Source of the DNA: Bog-473 sp963764305
GTDB lineage: Bacteria; Actinomycetota; Acidimicrobiia; Acidimicrobiales; RAAP-2
NCBI GenBank assembly: GCA_963764305.1
Contig: CAVXSD010000006.1
Coordinates: 760,739 to 824,738 of the forward strand
Length of the DNA stretch: 64,000 bases
Direction: 5' to 3'
Positions 1-9,940 of this stretch are shown one piece after another. Under the pieces are notes generated by a model. It had not been told where the DNA came from, did not search any database, and saw only the letters and a list, made by a program, of their open reading frames with translations. Within the stretch, counting starts at the first letter, position 1; the number at the start of each line of letters is the position of its first letter. The position numbers and the translations under genes were made by a program.

Positions 1-42
1 CGAAATCGTGCGCTACGCAACTCTCGCTTCGAGCTCCTCTGC

Positions 43-837
43 CTACGTCCGTGGCTTCTTGGCTGGGAACACAAGGTCGAAGATGCCGTCGACGCCCGAG
101 CCGTGCAGCGTCAACCCACCGTCGACCACGATGTTCTGCCCCGTCACGAAGCGGGCCAGATCGGAGCAGAGGAACACGACCACGTCGGCAATGTCCTCGG
201 GCTCGCCGATCCGGGCTACCGGCGTTCCCGTCTCGAAGCGCTCCACCTGATCCGGCATGAACTCGAACATCTGGGCGGTCATGGCGGTCCTGATCATCCC
301 CGGCGACACCGCGTTGACCCGGATCGAGGGTGCGTACTCCAAAGCCGCTGACGCCGTCAGCGCGGCCACGGCTGCCTTGCTGGCCGCATAGGGGCTCTCC
401 CCCGCCGCGGGCCTCGTCCCGCTGATGGACGCCGTGCTGACGATCGAGCCCCCTTCGCCCGCCAGCAGGTGCGGCACCGCGGCACGGATCCCCGCCCACA
501 CGCCGGTCAGGTTGACGCGGAGCACCCGATCCCAGTCGGAAAGGTCCATCTCGTGGAGCTTGCCGAACGCCGAGGTACCGGCGTTGTTGTACATGATGGA
601 GAGCCCTCCAAGTTCGGCCGCCGCCGCATCGCATGCATCACGCAGTGCACCGGGATCGCCGACGTCCACGCCAAAGGCGATCCCTCCGATCTCGTCGGCC
701 ACGGTCTTGGCGGAGTCTTCGTCGACGTCGAAGACGGCGACGCGGGCGCCCTCATCGGCCATGCGGCGACAAGTTGCACGCCCGATCCCCGATCCACCTC
801 CGGTCACCACCGCTCTCCGGCCGTCAAGCAGTCCCAT
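43..837 (-). CDS. SDR family oxidoreductase
   Basis: Classical short-chain dehydrogenase/reductase of 264 aa, the usual length. The N-terminal cofactor motif TGGGSGIG, NNAG at about residue 87, a Ser and YAASK catalytic pair near residues 140-155, and a C-terminal VTGQNIVVDGG are all present, so it should be an active NAD(P)-dependent alcohol/ketone oxidoreductase. The substrate cannot be read from sequence. Its start overlaps the end of the upstream thioesterase gene by 14 bp, so the two are probably co-transcribed. Confidence 0.93.
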   Translation of the reverse strand: MGLLDGRRAVVTGGGSGIGRATCRRMADEGARVAVFDVDEDSAKTVADEIGGIAFGVDVGDPGALRDACDAAAAELGGLSIMYNNAGTSAFGKLHEMDLSDWDRVLRVNLTGVWAGIRAAVPHLLAGEGGSIVSTASISGTRPAAGESPYAASKAAVAALTASAALEYAPSIRVNAVSPGMIRTAMTAQMFEFMPDQVERFETGTPVARIGEPEDIADVVVFLCSDLARFVTGQNIVVDGGLTLHGSGVDGIFDLVFPAKKPRT

Positions 838-1744
838 CGTCCCCTCCCGTCGGTTCGTCCCGATCCGGCCACGGCGGGGTCTTGACTTGCAGCGGTTCGT
901 CGAGCTCCCGGATCAACAGCTCCTGCGCCATGCTGAGATGCAAGGTGCCGTCCTCACCATGCATCGTCGCACGGACGGTGGCCCGGCCACCCGCGTTCAC
1001 GAGCGCCTGGAGATCGAAGATGCTCCATGTGTCGGCCCGCCAGGGGCGGTGGAACCACAAGGCGTGATCAAGGCTGGCGTCGGTGTGCGCGCCCCACACG
1101 CCGAGACTGTGTGGACGGAAGGACGCTCCGGTCATGTCGGAGAAGTACGCAAGAAGGCCCGCATGCACCGCCGGGTCGTCCGACAGGGGCTCGCGGATAC
1201 GAAACCAGCAGCGGCGTGTCGACCGATAGGTTCCATCTTCCCGCTGCTCGGTCGTCCCGAGCTCACGTATGTCGAAGGGGAAGGGTGCCTCGAACCCCTC
1301 GACGTCGCCGGGCGGTGGAATCTCCGGCGCAACAGGCAGCTGGTAGCTGTCACCGTCCTCCGGAGCGTGAAACGAGCACGTCATCCGGAACGTTTCCCTT
1401 CCCTCCACCTCGCTGATCACCTGTCGAGTGCTGAACGATCGCCCCTCGCGCACGTTGTCCACGACGTGGGTGGTCTGCGACCCCGGACTTGTCGGGCGCA
1501 GGAAGTAGCCGTGCAACGAGTGAACCTCGAGGCCATCCGGGACAGTCCGCATGGCGGCGTTCAGCGCCTGGGCCACCACCATGCCCCCGAACACGCGGCC
1601 GTGAACCCACCATTCCGGGCAGGTCGTCGTGAAGGTCGGCCTCCCCCAAGCGTCCGATCCCGTTTCGCGTGCCGTGAGCGAATCGACCAATTCGGCCACG
1701 GTGGCCGGAATCACCTCTGCCTCTTCGGCGTCGTCAAGCTCCAA
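824..1744 (-). CDS. Acyl-CoA thioesterase II (TesB-like)
   Basis: 306-aa protein with the double hot-dog layout of TesB, which hydrolyses acyl-CoA to free acid and CoA. Visible signatures are HGRVFGGMVVAQAL in the first half, SLHGYFLRP, and DHALWFHRP plus a late Asp/Gln-rich block in the second half. Length matches the family (about 285-300 aa). It lies between a ureidoglycolate-lyase-like gene upstream and an SDR downstream on the same strand and overlaps the SDR start, suggesting one transcript for acyl-CoA or carbonyl turnover. Confidence 0.9.
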   Translation of the reverse strand: MELDDAEEAEVIPATVAELVDSLTARETGSDAWGRPTFTTTCPEWWVHGRVFGGMVVAQALNAAMRTVPDGLEVHSLHGYFLRPTSPGSQTTHVVDNVREGRSFSTRQVISEVEGRETFRMTCSFHAPEDGDSYQLPVAPEIPPPGDVEGFEAPFPFDIRELGTTEQREDGTYRSTRRCWFRIREPLSDDPAVHAGLLAYFSDMTGASFRPHSLGVWGAHTDASLDHALWFHRPWRADTWSIFDLQALVNAGGRATVRATMHGEDGTLHLSMAQELLIRELDEPLQVKTPPWPDRDEPTGGDDGTA

Positions 1745-1771
1745 GGCCAGCTCCCATGTCCCGTGCGGTCG

Positions 1772-2287
1772 TCAATGCAGATCTACCTCTACAGCGAGAC
1801 CCTTGGAGGCCAGGTCCACACATCGGTTGTCCTCTGCGTAGCGAAGCCCCTGGACATTGAACAGCCGCACCTCGGGATCCTCTATCGGAAAGGGGCCCCA
1901 GTGCCAGGTTCCCCGGTACAGGACAAGGGATTCCAGAGGCTCGATCCGGAAGGCGCGTATGGCGTTCGCCTCGGCTTCATCCGCGAATTCGAGGGCCGCG
2001 GGAGCCACCACGATCACGGCTGGAACTTTGAGCGGCATCAAGGCCTGGGTGTGGGTGTCGTGGCGGAACAACATCTCGCAGCGCAGGCCACCCGGGGTCT
2101 CAGGGACCTCGTCGCGAGCATGGCCGATCAGGTTCACGTGGGCGTCGGCCCACTCGAACGCCAGCGTGTGCTGGCCGTCTCTAGGGTCGACATCGGCAAC
2201 CGGAATCCAGCCGAAGGGGGACCACCCGGTCTCGGTCAGCGGCTCCGGTACCAGGGCTCGTTCTCTCATGGATCCGTCTGGGGACAT
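1772..2287 (-). CDS. Ureidoglycolate lyase (AllA)-like protein
   Basis: 171 aa from the chosen ATG, close to the 160-170 aa of AllA. AllA splits ureidoglycolate to glyoxylate and urea in allantoin catabolism. Family-like features are the N-terminal LVPEPLTETGWSPFG block, the H..TQALMPL metal-site-like segment and the late YRGTWHWGPFPI segment. ATG codons at 2329 and 2269 are alternative starts. No other purine-catabolism gene is nearby, so the physiological substrate is uncertain. It is divergent from the cupin/dehydrogenase pair, with a palindromic operator-like site between. Confidence 0.75.
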   Translation of the reverse strand: MSPDGSMRERALVPEPLTETGWSPFGWIPVADVDPRDGQHTLAFEWADAHVNLIGHARDEVPETPGGLRCEMLFRHDTHTQALMPLKVPAVIVVAPAALEFADEAEANAIRAFRIEPLESLVLYRGTWHWGPFPIEDPEVRLFNVQGLRYAEDNRCVDLASKGLAVEVDLH

Positions 2288-2350
2288 CACTCGCTCTCGT
2301 CTGCTTGGACCGCTGCCATGGTGCTGCACCTCGGGCGCAAGGCGGCCTAA

Positions 2351-2368
2351 CCTGACACCGGAGTCAGT
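2351..2368. promoter_or_regulatory. Operator-like palindrome, copy 1
   Basis: CCTGACA-CCGG-AGTCAGT is an imperfect inverted repeat with a 4-nt spacer, sitting between the divergent ureidoglycolate-lyase-like gene and the cupin gene. Related copies occur at 12463, 28919 and 34810. The arm and spacer geometry fits a TetR-type dimer, but no regulator gene is visible in this window. Confidence 0.5.
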
Positions 2369-2394
2369 CTAGGAAACCTTGGGAGGCCAACAGG

Positions 2395-2778
2395 ATGGAT
2401 GTGCGCAGCATTGAAGCCAAGGCGCCGGTCGTCGAGCACAACGGCACCGTCCCGGTCTGGTGGATGATCGAGTCCCGCGAATTCAAGGACATCACCGATG
2501 GGGGCTACCTGGAGCTGGTCAACGAATTCGAAGTCCCCGGCGGCGGACTGGTCGACCCGCACTCCCACCCCACGCACGAGTTCTATTACGTCATGAACGG
2601 CAAGGGAATCATGACGATCGACGGAGAGGACCGCCCCATCTCCCAGGGCGATCTGGTCTACATCCCGCCCGATAAGGTGCACTCACTGCGCCCGATAAGC
2701 GACCACGCTCCAATCCACTGCTTCTGCTTCGCCATCGGAGTCAAGGGCGCAGGCGCCATCAACTACACAACGCACTGA
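2395..2778 (+). CDS. Cupin domain protein
   Basis: 127-aa single-domain cupin. Motif 1, with the metal-ligand pattern HSHPTHEFYYV...G, is at about residues 56-72, and motif 2 (GDLVYIPPDKVHSL) is near residues 86-100. A small metal-dependent barrel of this kind could be an enzyme or a binding protein, and nothing here fixes the ligand. The stop codon directly abuts the GTG start of the following 2-hydroxyacid dehydrogenase, so the two are almost certainly one operon and may act on the same small acid. Confidence 0.85.
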   Translation: MDVRSIEAKAPVVEHNGTVPVWWMIESREFKDITDGGYLELVNEFEVPGGGLVDPHSHPTHEFYYVMNGKGIMTIDGEDRPISQGDLVYIPPDKVHSLRPISDHAPIHCFCFAIGVKGAGAINYTTH

Positions 2779-3744
2779 GTGGCTCGTGTCCTCGTCACCC
2801 GCCCGCTGATCGAGGGCGGAACAGATCCTCTGCTCGAAGCCGGCCATGAGATAGTGCTGCGCGAGGATGGTGCCGTCCTCTCCCCCGAGGAACTGCTGCA
2901 CCTGGCTGCTGAATGTGACGGAATTGTCTGCCACCTCACCGATCGCATCGATGTGCCCGTGCTCGAATCAGGGAGAAGAGGCAGTCTGCGGGTCGTGGCG
3001 AACGCGGCCGTGGGGTACGACAACATCGACGTCACCTCTGCGCATGCCATGGGCATCACGGTGTGCAACACGCCAGGAGTTCTCGACGATACGACGGCAG
3101 ACCTGGCATTCCTGCTGATTCTCGCCGCGACGCGCCTGGCGACAGGTGCAGAACGGGATCTGCGGGAAGGCCGATGGAAGGGATGGGGATTCGGCACCCA
3201 CCTGGCCCGCGATGTGCACGGGGCCACGCTGGGGCTGGTCGGCTTCGGGCGTATCGCGCGTGCGGTCGCCCACAGAGCGGACGGTTTCAACATGGAGGTC
3301 ATCCATACCGCACGCCACGACACAGGCGTGACCGGGTTCGTCGCGACGCTTGACGAGCTGCTCGAACGATCGGACATCGTGAGCCTGCACGTCCCTCTCA
3401 GCGAGTCCACCCGTCACCTGATCGGCGCCGCAGAGCTTGCCCGCATGAAGTCGAGCGCTGTGCTCATCAACACGGCCCGCGGGCCGGTAGTGGACGAGAA
3501 TGCGCTGGTTGATGCGCTGGAGAACGGCACTATTTACAGCGCCGGGCTCGACGTCTTCGACGGGGAGCCCAAGGTGAACCCCCGATTGCTCTCTGCACCC
3601 CGGGCGACACTGTTTCCTCACATCGGAAGTGCAACTATCGCCACCCGGACCCGCATGGCCCGTCTTGCGTGCCAGGGGGTCTGTGACGTCTTGGCGGGCG
3701 GAACGCCCCCGAACGCCGTTCTCCCCGCGCAGCAACCCGCGTAG
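2779..3744 (+). CDS. D-isomer-specific 2-hydroxyacid dehydrogenase
   Basis: 321 aa. The NAD-binding Rossmann segment GLVGFGRIARAV is at about residue 153. The catalytic Arg is in LINTARGPVVDE, a Glu lies in the following helix region, and the catalytic His is in FPHIGSAT. Such enzymes interconvert 2-oxo and D-2-hydroxy acids (glyoxylate/hydroxypyruvate reductase or phosphoglycerate-dehydrogenase type). The GTG start follows the cupin stop with no gap. The neighbouring ureidoglycolate-lyase-like gene would produce glyoxylate, a plausible substrate, but that link is inference. Confidence 0.9.
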   Translation: MARVLVTRPLIEGGTDPLLEAGHEIVLREDGAVLSPEELLHLAAECDGIVCHLTDRIDVPVLESGRRGSLRVVANAAVGYDNIDVTSAHAMGITVCNTPGVLDDTTADLAFLLILAATRLATGAERDLREGRWKGWGFGTHLARDVHGATLGLVGFGRIARAVAHRADGFNMEVIHTARHDTGVTGFVATLDELLERSDIVSLHVPLSESTRHLIGAAELARMKSSAVLINTARGPVVDENALVDALENGTIYSAGLDVFDGEPKVNPRLLSAPRATLFPHIGSATIATRTRMARLACQGVCDVLAGGTPPNAVLPAQQPA

Positions 3745-3850
3745 CAACGACCGTTCATTTCAGGCCTGACCGCCATCGTGATTCAACGGGGGTCGAAGGA
3801 TACGATCCGACAGCCATTCGAACGGATCTCCGGGTTGGAGGGAGGCGGCA

Positions 3851-6800
3851 TTGCGCTCGGTCCGGACAATCACCAGCACCGCGCTGTCGACGGTGATGAC
3901 CATTGCTTTCGTCGGATTTCTCGGGAACCAGCTCTCGACGCTCCCAGCGGCCGCCGTGGCGCCGTCCTGGCAGACGGCAGCCAGCTACGCGCCACTGGCC
4001 AACGTCACAGCGGTCTCCTGTGCGCCAAGCGCGGCGGCGGGGTCGGCGACCTGCGTGGCCGTCGGCGACGACGGTGGCCACGCGGCCTCCATCATCGTGA
4101 CCCAGAACGGTGGCTCAACGTGGTCCGACTCGACTCCCCCAGCCGGCGTCACCACACTTTCCACTGTCTCGTGCCCGTCGACATCTGTCTGCTACGCCGG
4201 CGGAGGCTCAGGAATCATGAAGTCGACCAACGGCGGGGCGAGCTGGGTCATTCAGGATGCGGCCTTTCCAGCCGAATCGATTTCCTGTTTCAACATTGAT
4301 GAGTGCACCGCAGTTGGAGGCGCCGGGATAGTCGAGACGGCAGACGGGTCCACTTGGAATTCGCAGTCCCCACCACCAGAAACAGGCAATTTCGTATGGC
4401 AGTGTCGTGCCCCAACGCCATCACGTGCCGGCGGTTGGAATGGTTGACAATGTGCCATCGATAGTCGGCGAATACCAACGGGTCCAGCTGGGCATTGCTT
4501 CAACAGCCCGCCTTACGTCACTGTCCGGCATTTCCTGCTTGCTCGGGATCGAGACCTGCACCGCCGTCGGGATTGCGACGGCCGGCGGTGGAGACGTCAC
4601 TAAGCACATCAGATGGTGGTGAACGTGGATTATTGCAAGCTCGATTCCGACCGGCAAACAGCTGAACGGGTCGGTCTGCCCGAACGAAACAACCTGCATC
4701 GCCGTCGGCACCAACCTCAGCACAACCCCCTACGTCGTCGGAACATCGACCAACGGTTCGACGTGGTCACTCCAGACCCCACCAACCAACGCTGTGGATC
4801 TCACCGGGATCTCCTGTTCCGCTTCCGCGGACTGCATTGCGGTGGGCAACACGGGCAACCTCGGGGCTGGGTCCACGATCATGGGCACAACGACGGGCGG
4901 GCTGTCATGGGCGGCGCAGACCCCGCCACCGGGAACGAGTCGCTTGGGCTCGGTTTCGTGCCCCAGCACCACCGAATGCGTCGCCGTCGGAGTCAACTCG
5001 GTTCTGGCCTCCTTCAACGAGGGATACGCCTGGACCGCACAGCCAATTCCCTCCGACGTCAAGGGACTCAATGCCATTTCGTGTGCCACGACCTCGGACT
5101 GCACGGCGGTGGGATTCGGCCTCTTCGGAAGCCCCGTCATCATCGGCACCGTGAACGCGGGCGCGACCTGGACGTCTGAGTCCGTCCCCGCGGGAGTCGG
5201 CATCTTGACGGGAGTCTCGTGTGCGAGCCCTGCTGTGTGTCATGCCGTGAGCGACTTCGGCAGTTCCTCGCCCAACATCATCGCAACGGGCAACGGCGGC
5301 GGAACATGGGTATCGGAGTCGTACCCAGGAATCGTCACCAATTTCACCGGAATCTCGTGCCCGGATGCCCTGCACTGCACCGCCGTGGGCCTGTCGTCCG
5401 GTGGACCGAGTGCGGTGATCCTCGCCACGGGGAACGGCGGGGCCACCTGGGCGCCCCTGACGGCGCCCGCTGCGGCGACCACTCTCAACGGCATCTCCTG
5501 CTCCAGCGACACGACTTGTTTGGCAACCGGATCCCACGTGATCGGCACGACTGACGGCGGTTCCCAGTGGAACGACCTGGGGACTCCCGGCGGGGCGACG
5601 CCATTGGTGTCCGTAAGCTGCCTCAGCCTATCGACATGCATCGCCGTCGGCGGCGCCCGCATCCTCACGACGACCGACGGCGGCACCACCTGGACAAGCC
5701 AATCAGCTCCGTCCGGCGTCGGCACTCTGTTCGGGGTGGGCTGTGCCAGTCCGGTGAACTGCGAAGCCGTCGGAGCGGGTTCGAACCTCGGCGGCACTAT
5801 CGCCACCTTGTCGGCTCCCCCAACTGTCACGACGACCAGCCTCACCATCGGAACCATCGGCGTGTCCTATGCGGCTTCGCTCGCGGCAAGCGGAGGATTG
5901 GCTCCCTACTCATGGGCAGTGTCCGGAGGGAACCTCCCGCCAGGAATCCATCTGGCAACGAGCGGCGTCCTCGGTGGCACGCCCACGATCTCGGGTCAGT
6001 ACCACGTCACATTCACCGTCACGGACTCGAACCACTTGTCGACGCCGGCAAACCTGGTCATCTCCGTCAAACCGCTCGGAGCCCCGGGGTACTGGGAGGT
6101 CGGCAGCGACGGCGGGATATTCAACTATGGCGGCGCACAGTTCTACGGCTCGACCGGGAGCCTCCACCTGAACGCGCCGATCGTCGGCATGGCCGCGACG
6201 CCGGATGACGCCGGCTACTGGCTCCTGGCCTCCGACGGCGGTATCTTCGCCTTCGGTGACGCCGTCTTCTACGGCTCGACGGGTGGGATGCATCTCAACG
6301 CACCCGTCCTGGCGATGTCGCCAACGCCCGACGGTGGCGGGTACTGGGAGGTTGCCGGCGACGGCGGGATCTTCGCGTTCGGCGACGCCGCCTTCTACGG
6401 GTCGACGGGTGCGCTGCGGCTCGACAAGCCGATCGCGGGAATGGCGTCGACGTTGGACGGACGTGGGTATTGGCTGGTGGCCTCCGACGGCGGGATCTTC
6501 GCGTTCGGCGACGCGCCTTTCTTCGGCTCTACGGGCGGCCTCCCCCTGCAGAAGCCGATCGTCGGCATGGCCGCGTCCCCTGACGGGGCCGGCTACTGGC
6601 TGGTCGCTTCCGACGGAGGCATCTTCAGCTTCGGTGCCGTGGCCTACTTCGGTTCGACAGGAGGGAAGCCGATAGGTGCACCGGTCGTGGGCATGGACCG
6701 TACCGCCGACGGCCAGGGGTACTGGTTCGTCGGACGCGACGGCGGCATCTTCAGTTTCGGCGACGCCGGCTTCTACGGTTCGACCGGCGGGTTGCGCTTG

Positions 6801-6857
6801 AATCGTCCGATCGTGGGGATGGCCGCCGTGCAGTCGCTGGCGGCCGGCAGCCCGTAA
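3851..6857 (+). pseudogene. Secreted repeat/Ig-like protein, frameshifted
   Basis: Starts at TTG 3851 after a GGAGGGAGG ribosome site, with a signal peptide of about 35 residues. The N-terminal two thirds are BNR-like repeats of about 45 aa (VSC.S...C.AVG, then TNGG.TW...P.G). An Ig-like domain follows (about 5823-6080), then six GYW..DGGIF repeats. The reading frame is broken between 4390 and 4625. The repeat motif jumps frames near 4393 and 4433, and a TGA at 4620-4622 falls where STSDGG and TW should join. From about 4623 to 6857 the frame is open. Either a recent pseudogene or base-calling errors. In life it would be a large cell-surface or secreted beta-propeller protein. Confidence 0.8.
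6087..6834 (+). repeat. Six GYW..DGGIF tandem repeats
   Basis: Six coding repeats of about 42 residues, each reading GYW(E/L/F)V..DGGIF.FG.A.F(Y/F)GSTG followed by a spacer with PI.GM. They form the C-terminus of the secreted protein above. I associate this repeat with extracellular proteins of Acidimicrobiia, possibly a wall-binding propeller. That association is from memory and was not searched. Confidence 0.85.
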
Positions 6858-6891
6858 AGGCGAGACCCCGTCGGCCCTCAGCGCGAAGGGG

Positions 6892-7395
6892 TCACCACGC
6901 GCTCGAGTGCGCGAGAGTCCGTTCCAGGATGCCCAACGTGGCGCGCAGGGCCGACTCGGGGATGATGGGGAAGATGTCGGCCTCCTTCCACTGCGGGTCG
7001 ATGGTCGACCAGTCGTAGTACGAGGTCACGAGCGTCCCGTTCTCCGCCGGCTCGAGCCGGTAGCCATAGACATGGCCGATCTGCGGCTTGATCTGTCCCT
7101 TGATGGTCCACGCGATCTCACGGTCGGGCTCGAACGTCGTGATGTGGACCGTCACGTCGTAACGTCCCATCGGGAAATCGTTGAGTGCCTCGCGATCCAT
7201 GTGGATGACGAACTCGTCCCCCACCTTGGTCGCCGGCACCCCGGTGGAGTCCATCAACATGCCGGAGCTGTCGATGGTCACATGACCCTTGGGATCGCTG
7301 AGCAGAGCGAAGATCCGTCCCGGCTCGGCCGGGATCGTGCGCCCCACTTCCATGCGTTCCACCTTCTCGTCCGCTGCCGATGACCCTTCGCTCAT
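6892..7395 (-). CDS. SRPBCC family protein (polyketide cyclase-like)
   Basis: 167 aa with the START/Bet v1-like pattern: an N-terminal beta strand with VGRTIPAEPGRIFALLSDPKGH, a central EFVIHMDRE hydrophobic barrel segment, and a long C-terminal helix (ALRATLGILERTLAH). Members bind hydrophobic ligands or act as cyclases and aromatases, and no specific role can be assigned. It is convergent with the secreted repeat protein. The gap holds a weak GACCCC/GGGGTC inverted repeat. Confidence 0.8.
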   Translation of the reverse strand: MSEGSSAADEKVERMEVGRTIPAEPGRIFALLSDPKGHVTIDSSGMLMDSTGVPATKVGDEFVIHMDREALNDFPMGRYDVTVHITTFEPDREIAWTIKGQIKPQIGHVYGYRLEPAENGTLVTSYYDWSTIDPQWKEADIFPIIPESALRATLGILERTLAHSSAW

Positions 7396-7424
7396 GGCTG
7401 CATTGTGTCACCGACGGCGAGGAC

Positions 7425-8075
7425 CTACCCGGCGCCGCCCCGGCGCACCAGCGAAGTATCGAGCCCGAGCAGCTCCACCGTCGTCGAACCCGACCTGAGG
7501 GCCTCGAAGAACCCGGCTTCCTTGGCCTCCCGGTCGCGTCCGGCAGCCAGCACCTCGCTCAGTGCCCCACGCGGCACGAAGGCCACGCCGTCGACGTCGG
7601 CCACGACCCAGTCCCCCTCCGCCACTCGGACGCCCCCGACCCGCACCGGGACCCCGACGGAACCCGGCTTGTCCTTGGTCGCGCCGGTGAGGGCGATGGT
7701 CGCCGAGAACACGGGGAATCCGTGCGCCTCGAGGGCGGCCACGTCGCGCACCCCGCCGTCGAGGATCAAGCCGGCCAAGCCGACGGCCTCGGCTGCGGTC
7801 GTCAGCACCTCGCCCCAATAGCCTCGATCGGCCACCTGGCCGACATCGACGACGAGGACGCTCCCACGCGGTGCCTCGGTCACCGCCACGTGCACGGCCA
7901 GGTTGTCCCCCGGTGTGCAGCCGACGGGGTAGGCCGGGGCGGCCACCGCAGCACCGGACCAGACCGGACGGAGCCTGCGGTGCGCGGCGAGCCCGCCCGA
8001 CTCCCCGATGGTGGCGGAACCGAGCCGCGCCAGCTCGGCCGCAACGTCCCCCGGGTCCATGCTCGCATCGGTCAC
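7425..8075 (-). CDS. RraA family protein (aldolase-like)
   Basis: 216 aa from a GTG at 8075, preceded by GAGGAGG 8 bases upstream. A longer reading frame exists but that ribosome site decides the start. The fold signature LILDGGVRDVAALEAHGFPVFS matches RraA/HMG-aldolase-like proteins, which include 4-hydroxy-4-methyl-2-oxoglutarate aldolases and regulators of RNase E. The late GDWVVADVDGVAFVP block is also typical. With catabolic neighbours a class II-type aldolase role on an oxo acid is more likely than RNA regulation. Confidence 0.85.
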   Translation of the reverse strand: MTDASMDPGDVAAELARLGSATIGESGGLAAHRRLRPVWSGAAVAAPAYPVGCTPGDNLAVHVAVTEAPRGSVLVVDVGQVADRGYWGEVLTTAAEAVGLAGLILDGGVRDVAALEAHGFPVFSATIALTGATKDKPGSVGVPVRVGGVRVAEGDWVVADVDGVAFVPRGALSEVLAAGRDREAKEAGFFEALRSGSTTVELLGLDTSLVRRGGAG

Positions 8076-8163
8076 GGTGTGCTCCTCCTCGTTCGGGTCC
8101 GGCGGGTGCCCGTGCCTTCGAGCACCGGGCGCGGGCTTTGCCCCGTGTCTACACTCCCCCGGC

Positions 8164-8856
8164 GTGCCCGAGGACATGCTGATCGTCACCCAGGTGGCCC
8201 CCTACGCCGACGGGCCGGCGGGCGTGCACGGCGTGCTGGGCCAGGCGGCAACCGGCCTCGGCGAGTTGGCCGGCCTCGCCCAGCTCACCCCGACCGTGGT
8301 GAGCGACGTCCGCGCGGTCTCGACCGACGACGTCGCGAACGCCCGCGTCCTGGCCCTCTTCACCATTGGGGAGACCCCGTGGTCCGCCGCGCAGAAGGCG
8401 GCCGTGCACGAGGCCTGGCGGAACGGGGGGCTGCGCATCCTCGGCGTCCACTCCGCCACCGACGCCAACCACGGTTGGCCCGAGTACGGGTCCATGCTGG
8501 GGGCCCGCTTCGACGGCCATCCCTGGACCCAGGACTTCGCCATCGACGTGGTCGACGCCGACCACCCGGCGACGGCGCACCTCGGCACCCGCTGGCAGTG
8601 GCACGACGAGGTCTACCTGTTCGCCGATCTGCGTCCCGACGCCCGGGTCCTGCTCCACCTCGCCGAGGACCAGGTCGACCTCGCGGCGCCCGGGGGGCGC
8701 GTGCCCGAGTGCGGGTTCCCGCTCGCCTGGAGCGTGCAGGAGGGCCCCGCCCGCACCTTCTACAGCGCGCTCGGCCACTTCCCCGGGGCATGGGAGACGC
8801 CCGCCTATCTACGCCACCTGGCCGGGGGCCTCGCCTGGCTGGTGGAGAGCGCCTAA
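8164..8856 (+). CDS. ThuA-like domain protein
   Basis: About 230 aa from GTG 8164 (ATG 8176 is an alternative). The glutamine-amidotransferase-like ThuA fold is suggested by an N-terminal strand MLIVTQVAPYADG, the GGLRILGVHSATDAN block with a conserved His/Ser, GSMLGARFDGHPW, and a final FYSALGHFPGAWETPAYLRHL. ThuA homologues occur in sugar (trehalose, glycoside) utilisation loci, biochemical role poorly known. Eleven bases separate it from the downstream dehydrogenase, consistent with an operon. Confidence 0.82.
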   Translation: MPEDMLIVTQVAPYADGPAGVHGVLGQAATGLGELAGLAQLTPTVVSDVRAVSTDDVANARVLALFTIGETPWSAAQKAAVHEAWRNGGLRILGVHSATDANHGWPEYGSMLGARFDGHPWTQDFAIDVVDADHPATAHLGTRWQWHDEVYLFADLRPDARVLLHLAEDQVDLAAPGGRVPECGFPLAWSVQEGPARTFYSALGHFPGAWETPAYLRHLAGGLAWLVESA

Positions 8857-8866
8857 TGTGACGCGC

Positions 8867-9940
8867 ATGTCAGGGTCATCGTCCGTGGACTCGCTTCCCG
8901 AGGTGATGGCGGCGGCCGTCTACCAGTCACCCGGCGTGGTGACCGTGGAGGAACGGTCGGTCCCGCGTCCGGGGCCCGACCAGGTGGTCGTGCGCGTGAA
9001 CGCATGCGGCATCTGCGGGTCCGACATCCACCAGCTGCGCGACGGCTGGGGCTTCACTCCGGGCGCGGTGGCCGGACACGAATGGAGCGGGACGATCGCC
9101 GCCGTCGGGAATGACGTCACGGAGTGGTCCGTCGGCGAGCTCGTCGTCGGTGGGGCCTCGCCGCGTTGTGGGACGTGCCGAGGCTGCCGGGCGGGGAAGC
9201 CATCGCAGTGCGAGAACCGAAGCACCATGACGTCCGGGCAGTCCGACGGGGCGTTCGCCGAGTACATCTTGTGCCGGGCCGGCGGTGTGCTGCGCCTGCC
9301 CGAGGGCCTGTCCCCCCGCCATGCCGCGCTGGCGGAGCCACTGTCCGTGGCCTTGCACGGCATCACCCGTTCGGGCGTCGCGCCCGGCGACAGCGTGATG
9401 GTGTTCGGCGCCGGCCCGATCGGCGCGTTGAGCGTCGCCGCCCTGCGCGCCAAGGGCATCGCGGACATCACGGTGGTGGAACCACACGAAGGGCGGCGCC
9501 AGCTGGCCGCCGACCTCGGCGTGACGTCCATCGTCGACCCGGCGGACCTCGAGGTGTTCCCCTCCTGGGAGCCCGAGCACATGTCGTCACGGGCCGTGCA
9601 CGTCGTGTTGGAGTGCTCGGGACACCGCTCCGCCATCGAGGCGGGGTTCAACCAGTTGGCCCGGGGCGGCATCCTGGTCATGGTGGGTGCCGGTATCGAC
9701 CACCCGACCTTCGACATCAACCGGATGATCCTCAACGAGCTGACCGTGACCGGTTCCTTCGTCTACGACCTCGGGGGCTTCGATCGCGCCCTCGAGCTCC
9801 TCGCCTCGGACGGATTCCCGGCCGAACGTCTCATCGACCCTGGCGACATTCCCCTCAACGGCATCGGCGATGCCCTCGAGGCACTCGCGGTCGGCCGCAT
9901 CGCCGGCAAGGTGATGGTGATCCCGGAGGTGCGTTCCTGA
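8867..9940 (+). CDS. Zinc-dependent medium-chain alcohol dehydrogenase
   Basis: 357 aa from ATG 8867. GroES-like N-terminal domain with catalytic-zinc ligands in NACGICGSDIHQL and GHEWSG, and structural-zinc cysteines in CGTCRGCRAGKPSQC. The NAD(P) site is GAGPIGALSVAALRAKG. It resembles threonine/sorbitol/galactitol dehydrogenases. The stop codon overlaps the next ATG by one base (TGATG), so translation is coupled to the VOC protein. A polyol or sugar-acid substrate is an inference from the surrounding ThuA, aldolase and PEP-mutase genes. Confidence 0.92.
   Translation: MSGSSSVDSLPEVMAAAVYQSPGVVTVEERSVPRPGPDQVVVRVNACGICGSDIHQLRDGWGFTPGAVAGHEWSGTIAAVGNDVTEWSVGELVVGGASPRCGTCRGCRAGKPSQCENRSTMTSGQSDGAFAEYILCRAGGVLRLPEGLSPRHAALAEPLSVALHGITRSGVAPGDSVMVFGAGPIGALSVAALRAKGIADITVVEPHEGRRQLAADLGVTSIVDPADLEVFPSWEPEHMSSRAVHVVLECSGHRSAIEAGFNQLARGGILVMVGAGIDHPTFDINRMILNELTVTGSFVYDLGGFDRALELLASDGFPAERLIDPGDIPLNGIGDALEALAVGRIAGKVMVIPEVRS

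Noticed and set aside
425..2350. 641-codon plus-strand frame
   Set aside because: Antisense to SDR, TesB and AllA-like genes, all of which have clear motifs.
8860..8873. TGACGCGCATGTCA as a fifth operator
   Set aside because: Six-base spacer instead of four, and it overlaps the dehydrogenase start codon; probably chance.
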